From: Anaeroplasmataceae bacterium
Lineage (GTDB): Bacteria > Bacillota_I > Bacilli_A > Acholeplasmatales > JAEDCM01
Assembly (NCBI GenBank): GCA_016294165.1
Contig: JAEDCM010000024.1
Coordinates: forward strand, 1 to 23,972
DNA: 23,972 nucleotides
Direction: 5' to 3'
Part shown: piece by piece, positions 13,635 to 21,618 of the stretch
How the letters are laid out: each line of letters begins with the position of its first letter
Numbering within the stretch: the first letter of the stretch is position 1
The notes under the pieces: generated by a model
Database searches by the model: none
Seen by the model: the letters and a program-made list of their open reading frames with translations, nothing else
Told to the model about the DNA's origin: nothing
Program-made: the position numbers and the translations under genes

Positions 13635-15200
13635 TTATTTAGCAACATCAACCGCTCTTGTTTCACGAATAACAGTTACTTTAATTGTACCAGGATAGCT
13701 TAGCTTATCCTCAATTTCTTCTTTGATCTCTCTTGCAACCTTGAATGTAGATAGATCATCAACCTCTTCTGGTTTAACAATTACTCTAATTTCACGTCCC
13801 GCTTGAATAGCATATGTTGAAGATACACCCTTAACATTATTAGAAATTTCTTCTAGTTGCTCAAGACGTTTAATATAATTTTCTAATGATTCACTTCTAG
13901 CACCTGGCCTTGCAGCACTTAACGCATCAGCAGCAGCAACTAAAACCGCAATGATTGATTCTGGCTCTTTATCTCCATGATGACTAGCAATTGCATCAAT
14001 AACCTCTTTTGGTTCATGATACTTATTAGCAAGCATAACACCAATTTCAACATGTGAACCTTCAACTTCATGATCTACTGCTTTACCAATATCATGTAAT
14101 AAACCAGCACGTCTTGCTAATGTCTCATTTTCGCCCAATTCACATGCTAATTTTGCAGCTAAGAATGCTGTTTCAATTGAATGTGATAAAACATTTTGGC
14201 CAAAACTTGTTCGGTAATACAATCTACCTAATAATTTAATAAGATCCGGATGAATTTTTCCAATATTTGTTCTAAATACGGCTTCCTCACCACGCTCACG
14301 CATGAATGTTTCAACTTCTTGTCTAGAACGTTCAACGATTTCTTCAATTCTACCTGGATGAATTCTTCCATCAGATACTAAAGTTTCCAACGCTTTTCTT
14401 GCAATTTCACGTCTAACTGGATTAAATCCACTTAATACTACGGCCTCTGGAGTATCATCAACAATTAAATCTACACCAGTTAAAGCCTCAATTGTTCTAA
14501 TATTACGACCTTCACGTCCGATGATACGGCCTTTCATTTCATCACTTGGAAGACCAACAACACTTACTGTCTTTTCACTTGTTGTATCACTTGCATATTT
14601 TTGAATAGCAAGTGCTAACAATTGTTTTGCTTTATTGTGAATTTCTGATTTAGCTTTTTCTTCTTCATCTTTAATGTAAGCAGCAATTTCTACACTCATG
14701 TCCTCTTTAACCTTATCCATGATTGTATTTCTTGCTTCTTCTAAACTAATCCCTGATATTTCAATCAGTTTTGCCTCTTGTTTTTGTAAAATCTCTTCCA
14801 CTTTACCTTGTAGAACTTCAATCTCTACCTTTTTATCATCTAATTTTGCTTCCTTGTTATTTAGCATTTCTTCACGTTTATCTAAATTTAAAACACGTTT
14901 ATCAAAAGCTTGTTCTCTTTGATTTAATTTATTCTCTTGCTCAAGCATATCTGATTTACGTTCTTTAATGTCCTTTTCAGCATCCTTTTTTAAGTTAAAA
15001 ATTTCTTGCTTAGCTTCAAGGATCATTTCCTTCTTTGTTTTTTCAGCATCCTTCTTACCTTCCTCTAGAAGCTTTTGAATGCTTTCATTTGTTGCTTTTA
15101 AAGAACCCTCATGTTGTTTAATTCTAAAAAAATAACCCGACAAAATCCCAACGATAATACCTAGTAAAATGGAAAGAATAAGTACTGCGATATCATCCAT
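13635..15200 (-). CDS. rny: Ribonuclease Y
   Basis: RNase Y is the membrane-anchored endoribonuclease that starts bulk mRNA decay in many Bacillota. The 521 residues show an N-terminal membrane helix (about 5-25), a long charged coiled coil (about 30-190), a KH domain with GRIIGREGRNIRTIE near 225-240, and an HD domain with LLHDIGKAVDHEVEGSH near 366-382. It ends in the usual VIRETRAVDVAK. Length is normal. GGAGG lies 11 bases upstream of the ATG, a slightly long spacing. A strong promoter 164 bases upstream gives a long structured leader. The ymcA-like product, a member of a family tied to RNase Y, is encoded about 2.6 kb downstream. Confidence 0.97.
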   Translation of the reverse strand: MDDIAVLILSILLGIIVGILSGYFFRIKQHEGSLKATNESIQKLLEEGKKDAEKTKKEMILEAKQEIFNLKKDAEKDIKERKSDMLEQENKLNQREQAFDKRVLNLDKREEMLNNKEAKLDDKKVEIEVLQGKVEEILQKQEAKLIEISGISLEEARNTIMDKVKEDMSVEIAAYIKDEEEKAKSEIHNKAKQLLALAIQKYASDTTSEKTVSVVGLPSDEMKGRIIGREGRNIRTIEALTGVDLIVDDTPEAVVLSGFNPVRREIARKALETLVSDGRIHPGRIEEIVERSRQEVETFMRERGEEAVFRTNIGKIHPDLIKLLGRLYYRTSFGQNVLSHSIETAFLAAKLACELGENETLARRAGLLHDIGKAVDHEVEGSHVEIGVMLANKYHEPKEVIDAIASHHGDKEPESIIAVLVAAADALSAARPGARSESLENYIKRLEQLEEISNNVKGVSSTYAIQAGREIRVIVKPEEVDDLSTFKVAREIKEEIEDKLSYPGTIKVTVIRETRAVDVAK

Positions 15201-15357
15201 CTTTATTCATTCCTCCATTTATATTTAACGCACTTTATGATAAATCAAAGGCTGCTATATCACCATGTTCAATACATAAAGATAATAAAATGGCTTTATT
15301 ATCCCTTTTAACACATAACTTTCTAATAAAGAAAGATAATTACAAATCAAACTTCAC
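15201..15357 (-). promoter_or_regulatory. Long structured 5' leader of rny
   Basis: About 157 bases lie between the predicted transcription start and the rny ATG. They hold a hairpin with 9-bp arms (15281-15289 with 15295-15303, loop of 5) and one with 6-bp arms (15319-15324 with 15330-15335). Neither has a proper T-run, and no convincing small ORF is present. No known riboswitch class was recognised. Confidence 0.5.
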
Positions 15358-15363
15358 AAATAT

Positions 15364-15392
15364 ATTATACATTAGGAAACCTTTTAAGTCAA
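15364..15392 (-). promoter_or_regulatory. Strong sigma-A promoter for rny
   Basis: TTGACT (15392-15387), a 17-base spacer and a perfect TATAAT (15369-15364) on the minus strand. This is the best promoter in the window by consensus. Confidence 0.8.
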
Positions 15393-15397
15393 CGAAC

Positions 15398-15433
15398 AAA
15401 AAAAGAAAAAACGTTCAAAATGTGAACGTTTTT
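15398..15433 (-). terminator. Rho-independent terminator after glmU
   Basis: A perfect 11-bp stem (AAAAACGTTCA on the minus strand at 15433-15423, paired with 15417-15407) with a 5-base loop is followed by a T-rich run. It starts 8 bases after the glmU stop and ends just before the rny promoter. Confidence 0.88.
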
Positions 15434-15441
15434 ACTAAACC

Positions 15442-16779
15442 TTATTTTTTATACTTTTTAGCATAATCCTCTTTGTTCGTTTGATTACTTCTTGCAATAG
15501 CTAAAGCATCATTAGGAACATCCTTAGTAATTGTTGATCCAGCTGCAATATAAGCTCCATCTCCGATTTCCACAGGAGCAATTAAATTGGAATTACATCC
15601 AACAAAAACATTATCACCAATAATGGTCTTGTTTTTATTTTTACCATCATAATTTACAGTGATTACTCCACAACCCATATTTACATGTGAACCAATAATT
15701 GAATCTCCCATATATGTTAAATGAGCGGCATTAGTATTTGAACCTAATGTTGATTTCTTAATTTCAACGAAATTTCCAATACGATCATTTTCCCCGACAA
15801 TGGTATTCATTCTTAAATGAGCAAATGGTCCAACAGTTGCATTATCACAAACCTTTGAATCATAAACCACAGAATGTTTAACTGTAGCATTATTCATTAT
15901 AACTGCATTATGAAGCTCTGATGATGGTCCAATAATTGAATTCTCACCAATTTCAGTATTTCCGGTAATAACCGTATTAGGCATAATAACTGTACCCTTA
16001 CCAATCTTAACATCAGGGCCAATAATTACACTTGATTGATTAATAATATTGACACCATTATACATATGTTTACGATTAATGCTATCTCTTAAAAACTCTT
16101 CTAAGCATGATAATGTATATAAATCATTTACCCCTGTTAATAATTCAACATTCTTTATTAAACTGATTCCTTTTCTTTCTATATAATATACTATATCGGT
16201 TAAATAATACTCATGCTTGCTATTGTCATTTTTAACCTGACTAATTGCTTTTTTTAAGACATCATTATTGACAACCATCAGTCCACTATTACAAACATTA
16301 ATTTGCTTTTGTTCTTCTGTTGCTTCTTTTTCTTCAACAATACCAACAAAACTATCATCTTTCATAATGATTCTTCCATAACCAAATGGATTATTTACCA
16401 CCATTGCTCCAACTGTAAGCTCATTTTTATTTTCAATATGTTCATTAATTAAACCATCAATTATTTCTGAACTAATCAAAGGAGCATCACCAGGAAGAAT
16501 GATTGTGATACCTTCATTTAATAATTCTAATCCCATCTTTACAGCATGAGCAGTTCCTAACTGCTCATTTTGATAAGCAATTAAGCAATCATCAAGTAAA
16601 TCAGAAAAATATTCTTTTTTATGCCCTAAAATTACAATGTTCTTTTCAACCATTGAGCCCTTTAAAGACTCTAAAATATAACTAATCATCGGTTTTTTCA
16701 ACAAAGGAAACGCACATTTAGGAAGTTCTGTTTTCATTCTTGTTCCCTTCCCTGCAGCTAATACAATTGAATAAATCAT
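15442..16779 (-). CDS. glmU: Bifunctional GlcNAc-1-P uridyltransferase / GlcN-1-P acetyltransferase
   Basis: GlmU acetylates glucosamine-1-phosphate and then couples it to UTP, giving UDP-GlcNAc for peptidoglycan and teichoic acid. Residues 1 to about 225 are the nucleotidyltransferase, opening with IVLAAGKGTRMKTELPK and containing LPGDAPLIS. From about 250 the left-handed beta-helix hexapeptide repeats begin, with the acetyltransferase site in KKSTLGSNTNAAHLTYMGD and GCGVITVNYDGKNKNKT. Length 445 is normal. GGAGGGATAAC precedes the ATG, with GGAGG still inside the end of glmM, only one base before this gene, so translation is probably coupled. GlmM makes the GlmU substrate. A strong terminator follows. 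Confidence 0.96.
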   Translation of the reverse strand: MIYSIVLAAGKGTRMKTELPKCAFPLLKKPMISYILESLKGSMVEKNIVILGHKKEYFSDLLDDCLIAYQNEQLGTAHAVKMGLELLNEGITIILPGDAPLISSEIIDGLINEHIENKNELTVGAMVVNNPFGYGRIIMKDDSFVGIVEEKEATEEQKQINVCNSGLMVVNNDVLKKAISQVKNDNSKHEYYLTDIVYYIERKGISLIKNVELLTGVNDLYTLSCLEEFLRDSINRKHMYNGVNIINQSSVIIGPDVKIGKGTVIMPNTVITGNTEIGENSIIGPSSELHNAVIMNNATVKHSVVYDSKVCDNATVGPFAHLRMNTIVGENDRIGNFVEIKKSTLGSNTNAAHLTYMGDSIIGSHVNMGCGVITVNYDGKNKNKTIIGDNVFVGCNSNLIAPVEIGDGAYIAAGSTITKDVPNDALAIARSNQTNKEDYAKKYKK

Positions 16780-16780
16780 G

Positions 16781-18070
16781 TTATCCCTCCTGATTCAAAT
16801 TATTAACCATTGAAACTAACTCATCTAAATATTTAAGTTGAACCTCTTGATCCTTAGCCATTACTGAAACACGAATTAAGTTTTCCGTCCCACTAGCTCT
16901 TAAAATTACCTTACCATATTTTCCAAGATCATTTTCAATTTCCTTTATACGATTATTAAGTTCATCATTATTAATAATCGCCTTATTATTAACTGGTATA
17001 TTAACCATTTTGTCATGATACATCTCAATTGTCTTTGTTAATTCCTCTAATGTCTTCTTTTCTTCATCAAGAACCATCAAAATTAATAACCCAACTAAAA
17101 TTCCATCACCAGTATTAGAATATGGAGTAATAATATGACCAGAGTTTTCTCCACCTAATGAGAAATCATTCTTTTCCATAGATTCTAAAACATATTTATC
17201 ACCAACATCAGTAACATCAACATCAATATTAATATCCTTTAAGCTGTTAATAATTCCTAAATTGCACATTTTTGTTAAAACAACTGTTTTCTTGTTCAAT
17301 TTGTTTTTCTTTGCAAAATAATTTGCTAAAACATATAGTATTTTGTCACCATCATAAATATAACCATTCTTATCAACAACCATAATACGATCACCATCAC
17401 CATCAAAAGCAAATCCAAGATCATATTTACCCTTAGTAGTATTGATAATACTTTCTAAATGAGTTGAACCTACATTATTATTAATGTTATATCCATCAGG
17501 GCAATTATTTGTAATATATGCCCCATACCTACTAAAAACATCTTCAGCTAATTTATATGTAGCACCATTTGCCGCATCAATCGCAATCTTCAAATCACTT
17601 TTAACATTTAAACTTTTTAAATATTTAATATATTCTTCCGTAACTAAGGCTTGTTTAATTTCTCCAATATTTGATTTATTAATTGTTATATTACCATCAA
17701 TATAATTCTCAATTAACGCTTGTTCATCATTTAAAATCTTTTTACCATATTTAACAACCTTAATTCCATTATCATAATAAGGATTATGACTAGCTGTAAT
17801 CATTATCCCAATTGTATGAAAGTGCCTGCTCGCAAACATCAAGCATGGTGTTGAAACCTTTCCTGCTAAAATTACATTTTTACCAACAGATAAAGCTCCT
17901 GCACAAACCGCAGAAATTAGCATATCAGTTGATACTCTTGTATCTCCAGCAATGATTACATCCTTCTCATCAATCAATGCTAAAGCTTCTCCAACCTTCA
18001 AGGCTAAACTAGCAGTAAGTTTCTCATTTGCCTTTCCTCTTATTCCATCTGTTCCAAAATATTTACCCAC
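16781..18070 (-). CDS. glmM: Phosphoglucosamine mutase
   Basis: GlmM interconverts glucosamine-6-phosphate and glucosamine-1-phosphate. The phosphoserine loop TASHNP has S94 as the catalytic residue, the metal loop DGDGDR is near 222-228, the sugar loop is GGENSGH, and the phosphate-binding C-terminal loop is RASGTENLIRV; the last usually reads GTEPLIRV, so P is replaced by N. The frame extends to an ATG at 18085, but the GTG at 18070 gives MGKYFGTDGIRG, the same start as Bacillus GlmM. GGGAG lies at a good distance, and the GTG shares one base with the upstream TAG (TAGTG). I therefore choose 18070, giving 429 residues. Confidence 0.94.
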   Translation of the reverse strand: MGKYFGTDGIRGKANEKLTASLALKVGEALALIDEKDVIIAGDTRVSTDMLISAVCAGALSVGKNVILAGKVSTPCLMFASRHFHTIGIMITASHNPYYDNGIKVVKYGKKILNDEQALIENYIDGNITINKSNIGEIKQALVTEEYIKYLKSLNVKSDLKIAIDAANGATYKLAEDVFSRYGAYITNNCPDGYNINNNVGSTHLESIINTTKGKYDLGFAFDGDGDRIMVVDKNGYIYDGDKILYVLANYFAKKNKLNKKTVVLTKMCNLGIINSLKDINIDVDVTDVGDKYVLESMEKNDFSLGGENSGHIITPYSNTGDGILVGLLILMVLDEEKKTLEELTKTIEMYHDKMVNIPVNNKAIINNDELNNRIKEIENDLGKYGKVILRASGTENLIRVSVMAKDQEVQLKYLDELVSMVNNLNQEG

Positions 18071-18585
18071 TAGAAACACTCCCATATTTCACTTAATTTA
18101 CTAACAATACTGTAATTGAAGCCTAAATCCGCTGGACGATAATTTTCCTTTAGGAAAAATAAATTCCTTATATTAGCCATATAACCTGCCATCACATCTG
18201 AAATCTTATCGCCAATCATAATAGAATTTGATGGATCACCATCATACTTTTTCAAAGCATCTAAAATCATTTTTGGCTTAGGCTTACGACAATCACAATT
18301 AGCCTTTGGATTGTGAGGGCAATAATAAACATCTAAAATTTGAATGTTTCTTTTTTTAAACTCCTCAAGCATATACCTATTAACACATAAAAAATCATCT
18401 AAAGTATATAGCCCACATCCAATGCCTGTTTGATTTGTTACCACAATAATTTTATATCCTTTTTCTTGAAAAAAATGGCATAATTTAAAAATATCTGGAT
18501 GAAATTCAAAATCTTCTAAACTAGCAACAAAACCTTTATCTATATTTATTATACCATCTCGATCTAAAAATAAGATTTTGTTCAT
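18070..18585 (-). CDS. HAD-IIIA phosphatase of the GmhB / HisB-N family
   Basis: This 171-residue HAD phosphatase has the nucleophile motif FLDRDGIIN (D8 and D10), VTNQTG near 49-54, and GDKISD near 125-130. A zinc-binding loop places C89, H91, C97 and C99 in CPHNPKANCDCRKPKP. The N-terminal part resembles GmhB, which dephosphorylates heptose 1,7-bisphosphate, while the short zinc loop has the C-x-H-x5-C-x-C spacing of HisB-N histidinol phosphatase. No other heptose or histidine genes are in the window, so the substrate is open; a sugar phosphate is plausible because the gene overlaps glmM. GGGGTGA precedes the ATG. A terminator lies between recA and this gene. Confidence 0.8.
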   Translation of the reverse strand: MNKILFLDRDGIINIDKGFVASLEDFEFHPDIFKLCHFFQEKGYKIIVVTNQTGIGCGLYTLDDFLCVNRYMLEEFKKRNIQILDVYYCPHNPKANCDCRKPKPKMILDALKKYDGDPSNSIMIGDKISDVMAGYMANIRNLFFLKENYRPADLGFNYSIVSKLSEIWECF

Positions 18586-18600
18586 TAAATCACCCCATTT

Positions 18601-18626
18601 AAAATAAAAAGGGAAAAAATTCCCTT
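18601..18626 (-). terminator. Intercistronic terminator between recA and the HAD gene
   Basis: On the minus strand AAGGGAA (18626-18620) pairs with TTCCCTT (18615-18609) around a TTTT loop, followed by TTTATTTT. It starts one base after the recA stop and ends a few bases before the HAD ribosome site, leaving no space for a promoter. Confidence 0.75.
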
Positions 18627-18627
18627 C

Positions 18628-19611
18628 TTATAATCCTAATTTTTCACGCACTTTAGTTTCAATTTCCTTAAGAATATCAGGGTTTTTAGAAAGATAATCT
18701 ATCGTTTTTTCGCGTCCTTGTCCAATCTTTTCTCCATTATAACTGAACCAAGCTCCTGATTTATTTACAATATCTTGTTCAACTGCCATATCCAAGATTT
18801 CTCCATCCTTTGAGATTCCTTGTCCAAAAATAATATCCACTGATGCAACCTTAAATGGAGAAGCAACTTTATTCTTAACAACCTTCAAGTTCGTTTTAGC
18901 ACCGATTACCTCAGTACCATTTTTAATCCAATCTCCCTTGCGAACATCAATTCTTACAGATGAATAAAACTTAAGGGCTCTACCTCCAGGTGTAACCTCA
19001 GGATTTCCATACATAACTCCAACCTTTTCACGTAATTGATTAATAAAAATAACGATAGCGTTCGTTTTATTAACAATTCCACTCATCTTACGCATCGCTT
19101 GACTCATCAGACGAGCTTGAATACCAACATGACTATCTCCCATTTCACCATTGATTTCCGCTTCTGGAACCAAAGCTGCAACTGAATCTATAACGATAAT
19201 ATCAATTGCTGATGATCTTACAAGAGCTTCAGCTATCTCTAAGCCTTGTTCACCAGTATCTGGTTGAGAAATCAATAGATTATCAATATCAACACCTAAA
19301 CGTTTAGCATAACTTGGATCTAGCGCATGCTCAGCATCAATAAATGCTGCCATACCACCATTTTTTTGAACTTCTGCAATAGCTGTAAGAGCAATTGTTG
19401 TCTTACCAGATGACTCTGGTCCAAAGATTTCAATAATACGTCCTTTAGGATATCCACCAATTCCTAAAGCTTGGTCTAAAGCAATAGACCCTGAAGAAAC
19501 TGAATCAACATTCTTATTAGCTTCTTCTCCTAATTTCATAACTGCTCCTTTACCAAATTGCTTTTCAATTTGTTTAAGAGCTTCCTTTAATGCTTGTTCT
19601 CTATCACTCAT
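18628..19611 (-). CDS. recA: Recombinase A
   Basis: RecA forms nucleoprotein filaments for homologous recombination and DNA damage signalling. Walker A GPESSGKTT is at residues 64-72, followed by FIDAEHALDP, IIVIDSVAALVPEAEI, the FINQLREKVGVMYGNPEVTPGG loop region and the GRALKFYSSVRID strand. The upstream in-frame ATG at 19626 is followed by its own GGAGG, so it is rejected; the ATG at 19611 lies 8 bases after that site and gives MSDREQALKEAL, 327 residues. The acidic C-terminal tail is short compared with Bacillus RecA (about 347). No LexA-type operator is recognised upstream. It lies 48 bases after pgsA with no terminator and is probably co-transcribed with it. Confidence 0.97.
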   Translation of the reverse strand: MSDREQALKEALKQIEKQFGKGAVMKLGEEANKNVDSVSSGSIALDQALGIGGYPKGRIIEIFGPESSGKTTIALTAIAEVQKNGGMAAFIDAEHALDPSYAKRLGVDIDNLLISQPDTGEQGLEIAEALVRSSAIDIIVIDSVAALVPEAEINGEMGDSHVGIQARLMSQAMRKMSGIVNKTNAIVIFINQLREKVGVMYGNPEVTPGGRALKFYSSVRIDVRKGDWIKNGTEVIGAKTNLKVVKNKVASPFKVASVDIIFGQGISKDGEILDMAVEQDIVNKSGAWFSYNGEKIGQGREKTIDYLSKNPDILKEIETKVREKLGL

Positions 19612-19659
19612 ATAATATACCTCCATATATTATAATACAATTCAAATGGTTTTTTTAAT

Positions 19660-20223
19660 TTATACTGATTCAAAAATGATACCTCTATTTTTGTATAGAT
19701 AATCAATTCCTGAAATCACAGTTAACGCTAAAGCAACATACATCATAATGTCTCCAGCAGTATGTAAATAATCAACAGCATGGAAGAATAAAAGAATGAT
19801 TGCGACCATTGTTGATGCTGTTTTATATTTTCCTAATTTAGAAGCTGCGATAACCTTTCCATGTTCGATTGCTAATAATCTAACACCTGTTACTAAAAAC
19901 TCTCTTGCAAGAATAAGAATACAAACCCAAGCATAAACAAGTCCTCGTGACATTAAAATTAGTAAAGCTGCCATAACTAGTATTTTATCAGCTAATGGAT
20001 CGGCAAATTTTCCAAACGTTGTAACTTGATTGTTCTTTCTTGCTAAGTATCCATCTAAGAAATCAGTTAATGATGCAATTGTAAAAATCGCACACATTAT
20101 AAACTCCGCCAATGAAATATCAAAAACAAACTCATGAACATTTAAATAATCAATGTAAGCAACAATAACCATAATCGGTATTAACAGCACTCTAAAAAAA
20201 GTTAATTTATTTGGTAAATTCAT
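19660..20223 (-). CDS. pgsA: CDP-diacylglycerol-glycerol-3-phosphate 3-phosphatidyltransferase
   Basis: PgsA makes phosphatidylglycerol phosphate, committing CDP-diacylglycerol to phosphatidylglycerol and cardiolipin. The 187-residue membrane protein opens with MNLPNKLTFFRVLLIP, typical of PgsA. It contains the CDP-alcohol phosphotransferase motif with D54, D57, G58, A61, R62, G71, D75 and D79 (DFLDGYLAR ... GKFADPLADK). About five to six membrane helices follow the usual plan. GGAGGG precedes the ATG. It leads the minus-strand unit with recA directly after it; in Bacillus cinA stands between them, and it is absent here. A good promoter is seen upstream in the divergent gap with pepT. Confidence 0.94.
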   Translation of the reverse strand: MNLPNKLTFFRVLLIPIMVIVAYIDYLNVHEFVFDISLAEFIMCAIFTIASLTDFLDGYLARKNNQVTTFGKFADPLADKILVMAALLILMSRGLVYAWVCILILAREFLVTGVRLLAIEHGKVIAASKLGKYKTASTMVAIILLFFHAVDYLHTAGDIMMYVALALTVISGIDYLYKNRGIIFESV

Positions 20224-20256
20224 ATTATTCCCTCCATCGTATAAACTTCTTTTTTT

Positions 20257-20285
20257 ATTATACCATTTTAGAAAAATAATAACAA
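20257..20285 (-). promoter_or_regulatory. Sigma-A promoter for pgsA-recA
   Basis: TTGTTA (20285-20280), a 17-base spacer and perfect TATAAT (20262-20257), with TGG directly before the -10. Predicted start is near 20250. Confidence 0.7.
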
Positions 20286-20334
20286 CAATTTTTATTATAT
20301 AAAAAAAACAATATCGTATTTTTTTTAAAATATA

Positions 20335-20343
20335 TGTTAAAAT
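20335..20343 (+). promoter_or_regulatory. Extended -10 promoter for pepT
   Basis: TGTTAAAAT fits an extended -10 (TGnTAnAAT). The -35 region is only T-rich. AGAGGTG follows at 20350-20356, just before the pepT ATG at 20363. Confidence 0.5.
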
Positions 20344-20362
20344 AGGTTAAAGAGGTGTTATT

Positions 20363-21571
20363 ATGACTACATTAGAAAGATTTTTAAAATATGTAAAAAT
20401 AAATACTCAATCTGATCCAAATTCTGATACTAGTCCAACTAGCAAACAACAATTTGACTTGGCATATGAGTTAGAAAAGGAATTAAAGAATCTTGGCTTA
20501 AAAGATGTAAAGGTCAGTGAATATTGTTATGTTACTGCTCTTCTTCCTAAAAATACCAATGTTGATACAAAAACAATCGGATTAATTGCCCATCTTGATA
20601 CTTCTCCAGATTTAACAGGAAAAAATGTCATACCACAGATTATTAAAAATTATGATGGGAACGATATTTGCTTAAATAAAGAAGAAAACATATATCTAAA
20701 AGTTTCTGATTTCCCATACCTTAAAGAATACATTGGCCACGATTTAGTAACTACCAATGGATTAACATTGCTAGGAGCTGATGATAAAGCTGGTATTGCA
20801 GCTATCATGGGTATGCTTGAAAACATTATTACAAACAATATTCCCCATGGTGACATCAAAATCTGCTTTACTCCTGATGAGGAGGTTGGAAAAGGTACTG
20901 CTCACTTTAATGTTGAAGACTTTGGATGTGACTTTGCTTACACAGTCGATGGTGGCAAAATCGGCGAAATAAGCTATGAAAACTTCAATGCTGCTAGTGC
21001 TAATTTAACATTCATTGGAAAAGAAATCCATCCTGGAAGTGCAAAAGGCAAAATGGTTAATGCCATTCGTGTAGCAATGGAATTTGAATCAATGCTTCCT
21101 CAACAGTTAAAGCCTGAATATACTGATGGCTATGATGGGTTTAATCACCTGCATGCAATTAGCGGTGATGTGAGTATCGCAAAAACCGAATATATTATTA
21201 GAAATCATGATGAATCATTATTTAAAACTCAAAAAGATGAGTTTATAAGAATTAAAGACTACCTAAATAGCAAATATCAATATGAAATTGTTAAGTTGGA
21301 AATTAAGGATTCATATAAAAATATGCGTTATTTACTAGAAGATAAAAAATACATCATCGATTTAGCAACCGAGTGTATGAAAAAGCTTAATATTAAGCCT
21401 TTATTATTGCCAATTAGGGGTGGTACTGATGGTGCAAATCTAACATACATGGGTCTTCCATGTCCAAATTTAGGAACCGGTGGTATGAACTTTCATGGGC
21501 GATATGAATTTTTATCAATCAATGAATTAGAATTAAATGTTCAGCTGCTTACTGAAATTATAAAAATTTAA
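20363..21571 (+). CDS. pepT: Peptidase T (tripeptide aminopeptidase)
   Basis: PepT is a cytoplasmic di-zinc M20 aminopeptidase that removes the N-terminal residue from tripeptides. Metal and catalytic residues appear in order: H77 and D79 (IAHLDTS), D140/D141 (GADDKAG), E173/E174 (TPDEEVGKG), D196 (TVDGG) and H378 (GGMNFHGRYEF). The HPGSAKGKMVNA dimerisation segment, TDGYDGFNHLH and YIIRNHD are PepT-specific within M20. Length 402 is normal. The start is supported by AGAGGTG. It is divergent from pgsA and followed by an unknown membrane-protein gene after 47 bases with no terminator between them. Confidence 0.95.
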   Translation: MTTLERFLKYVKINTQSDPNSDTSPTSKQQFDLAYELEKELKNLGLKDVKVSEYCYVTALLPKNTNVDTKTIGLIAHLDTSPDLTGKNVIPQIIKNYDGNDICLNKEENIYLKVSDFPYLKEYIGHDLVTTNGLTLLGADDKAGIAAIMGMLENIITNNIPHGDIKICFTPDEEVGKGTAHFNVEDFGCDFAYTVDGGKIGEISYENFNAASANLTFIGKEIHPGSAKGKMVNAIRVAMEFESMLPQQLKPEYTDGYDGFNHLHAISGDVSIAKTEYIIRNHDESLFKTQKDEFIRIKDYLNSKYQYEIVKLEIKDSYKNMRYLLEDKKYIIDLATECMKKLNIKPLLLPIRGGTDGANLTYMGLPCPNLGTGGMNFHGRYEFLSINELELNVQLLTEIIKI

Positions 21572-21572
21572 A

Positions 21573-21601
21573 TTGAAAATACTTTCATTGTATTATACAA
21601 T
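21573..21601 (+). promoter_or_regulatory. Possible promoter for the 197-residue membrane protein gene
   Basis: TTGAAA (21573-21578), 17 bases, TACAAT (21596-21601). The predicted start would fall at the edge of the GAGGTG ribosome site, leaving almost no leader, so read-through from pepT is also possible. Confidence 0.4.
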
Positions 21602-21618
21602 TATGTTGAGGTGTTTTT

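Noticed and set aside
13589..13666. An N-terminal extension of YmdB by 26 residues (start at 13666).
   Set aside because: It would run through the rny stop and the terminator hairpin; the ATG at 13588 has an excellent ribosome site and begins the conserved domain.
15407..15433. CGTTC ... GAACG resembles an SOS-type operator near rny and glmU.
   Set aside because: The half-sites are in the opposite order to the Bacillus LexA site (GAAC-N4-GTTC), and the element is a clear terminator with a T-run directly after glmU.
19612..19626. RecA starting five residues earlier (MEVYY).
   Set aside because: Those codons contain the GGAGG that serves the ATG at 19611, which begins the conserved MSDREQAL.
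19629..19634. TATAAT on the minus strand just upstream of recA as a dedicated promoter.
   Set aside because: The transcript would begin inside the recA ribosome site, so it cannot be a useful sigma-A promoter; expression from the pgsA promoter is more likely.
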